From Tunturibacter gelidoferens (GTDB lineage Bacteria; Acidobacteriota; Terriglobia; Terriglobales; Acidobacteriaceae), in the NCBI RefSeq assembly GCF_040358255.1, contig NZ_CP132938.1, positions 1,240,001 through 1,304,000 on the forward strand: a DNA stretch of 64,000 bases, written 5' to 3'. This document shows positions 63,898 to 64,000 of this stretch, one piece after another (position 1 is the stretch's first letter; the number at the start of each line of letters is the position of its first letter). A program made the translations under genes and the position numbers. Below the pieces are notes generated by a model. It was not told the origin of the DNA. It saw only the letters and a program-made list of their open reading frames with translations, and did no database searches.

Positions 63898-64000
63898 GTG
63901 AAAAATATCGATAAAGAGGTAGAAGACTTTCTCAAACGATTCCAGATAAACGCTAACGTAGGGAGTGCTGAAGAGATTGTGGAGCAGTTTGCCGATGTCT
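63898..64000 (+). CDS. N-terminus of a small cytosolic protein (runs off the window)
   Basis: GTG 63898 begins MKNIDKEVEDFLKRFQINAN, then GSAEEIVEQFADV. AAGGAG 5 nt upstream and a near-consensus promoter support it. The pattern of a charged helix followed by an EEIVEQFADV turn resembles the start of NTF2/SnoaL-like small proteins, but only 34 residues are visible, so the assignment is tentative. Confidence 0.6.
   Translation, partial: MKNIDKEVEDFLKRFQINANVGSAEEIVEQFADV

Overview
The window looks like chromosomal DNA of an acidobacterium, most likely family Acidobacteriaceae (Granulicella, Edaphobacter or Terriglobus type). This rests on the high G+C, two PEP-CTERM exported proteins, a VWFA-related acidobacterial-domain protein, a YXWGXW-repeat protein, DUF4097, DUF255, DUF4139 and TM2 proteins, and abundant short interspersed repeats. 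The genus cannot be fixed by eye. No rRNA, tRNA, CRISPR array, transposase or prophage was recognised.

Layout. 1-4.3 kb: the start of a zinc alcohol dehydrogenase, small exported or uncharacterised proteins, a PEP-CTERM protein and a TM2/zinc-ribbon membrane protein. 4.7-13.6 kb (all minus strand): a GT2 glycosyltransferase and a GT39-like membrane protein, then rpoD, a small Cys/His protein, a polysaccharide flippase and dnaG, so core replication/transcription genes are interleaved with lipid-linked glycan genes. 14-19.4 kb: YXWGXW protein, a TrmJ-like tRNA methyltransferase, an S9 peptidase and a lipoprotein. 19.7-24 kb: an ABC-2 transporter plus NarL-type two-component system resembling Bacillus YvfRSTU/LnrJKLMN, interrupted by a VOC gene flanked by a duplicated permease 3' end. 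24-33.6 kb: EamA transporter, Y-family polymerase, VOC protein, propionyl-CoA-type carboxyltransferase, an exported protein with a DDPxRPTMKR tandem repeat, an orphan oligopeptide ABC ATPase, a phosphodiesterase and a DUF3313 protein whose start is broken.

34-44 kb: GH27 alpha-galactosidase, a PEP-CTERM gene translationally coupled to a large FG-GAP protein, an ABC-F protein, DUF4139 and DUF255 proteins. 44-54 kb: a recombinase-domain-like small protein, membrane proteins, an AsmA-like protein, a LOG-family protein, an AraC regulator with an alpha/beta hydrolase, a PHP-domain protein and a GT4 glycosyltransferase. 54-64 kb: DUF4097 protein, a GH13-like protein lacking its catalytic residues, an M28 peptidase, a double-VOC protein, an ALDH7-type dehydrogenase, a VWA protein, an intradiol-dioxygenase remnant, and the start of a gene behind a near-consensus promoter.

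The strongest layer not explained by genes is the repeat content: family A (four direct copies and one inverted copy), family B (small hairpin followed by GGATGAC, expanded into a tandem array at 33.8-34.0 kb), family C (a cruciform-like element, two copies) and G/T-rich arrays upstream of dnaG and beside the DUF3313 gene. Several long reading frames begin or end inside these repeats, which affects start and stop choice. I saw no convincing new defence or biosynthetic system. The best leads are the VOC-interrupted ABC/two-component operon, the GH13 pseudoenzyme, the DDPxRPTMKR protein and the repeat families.
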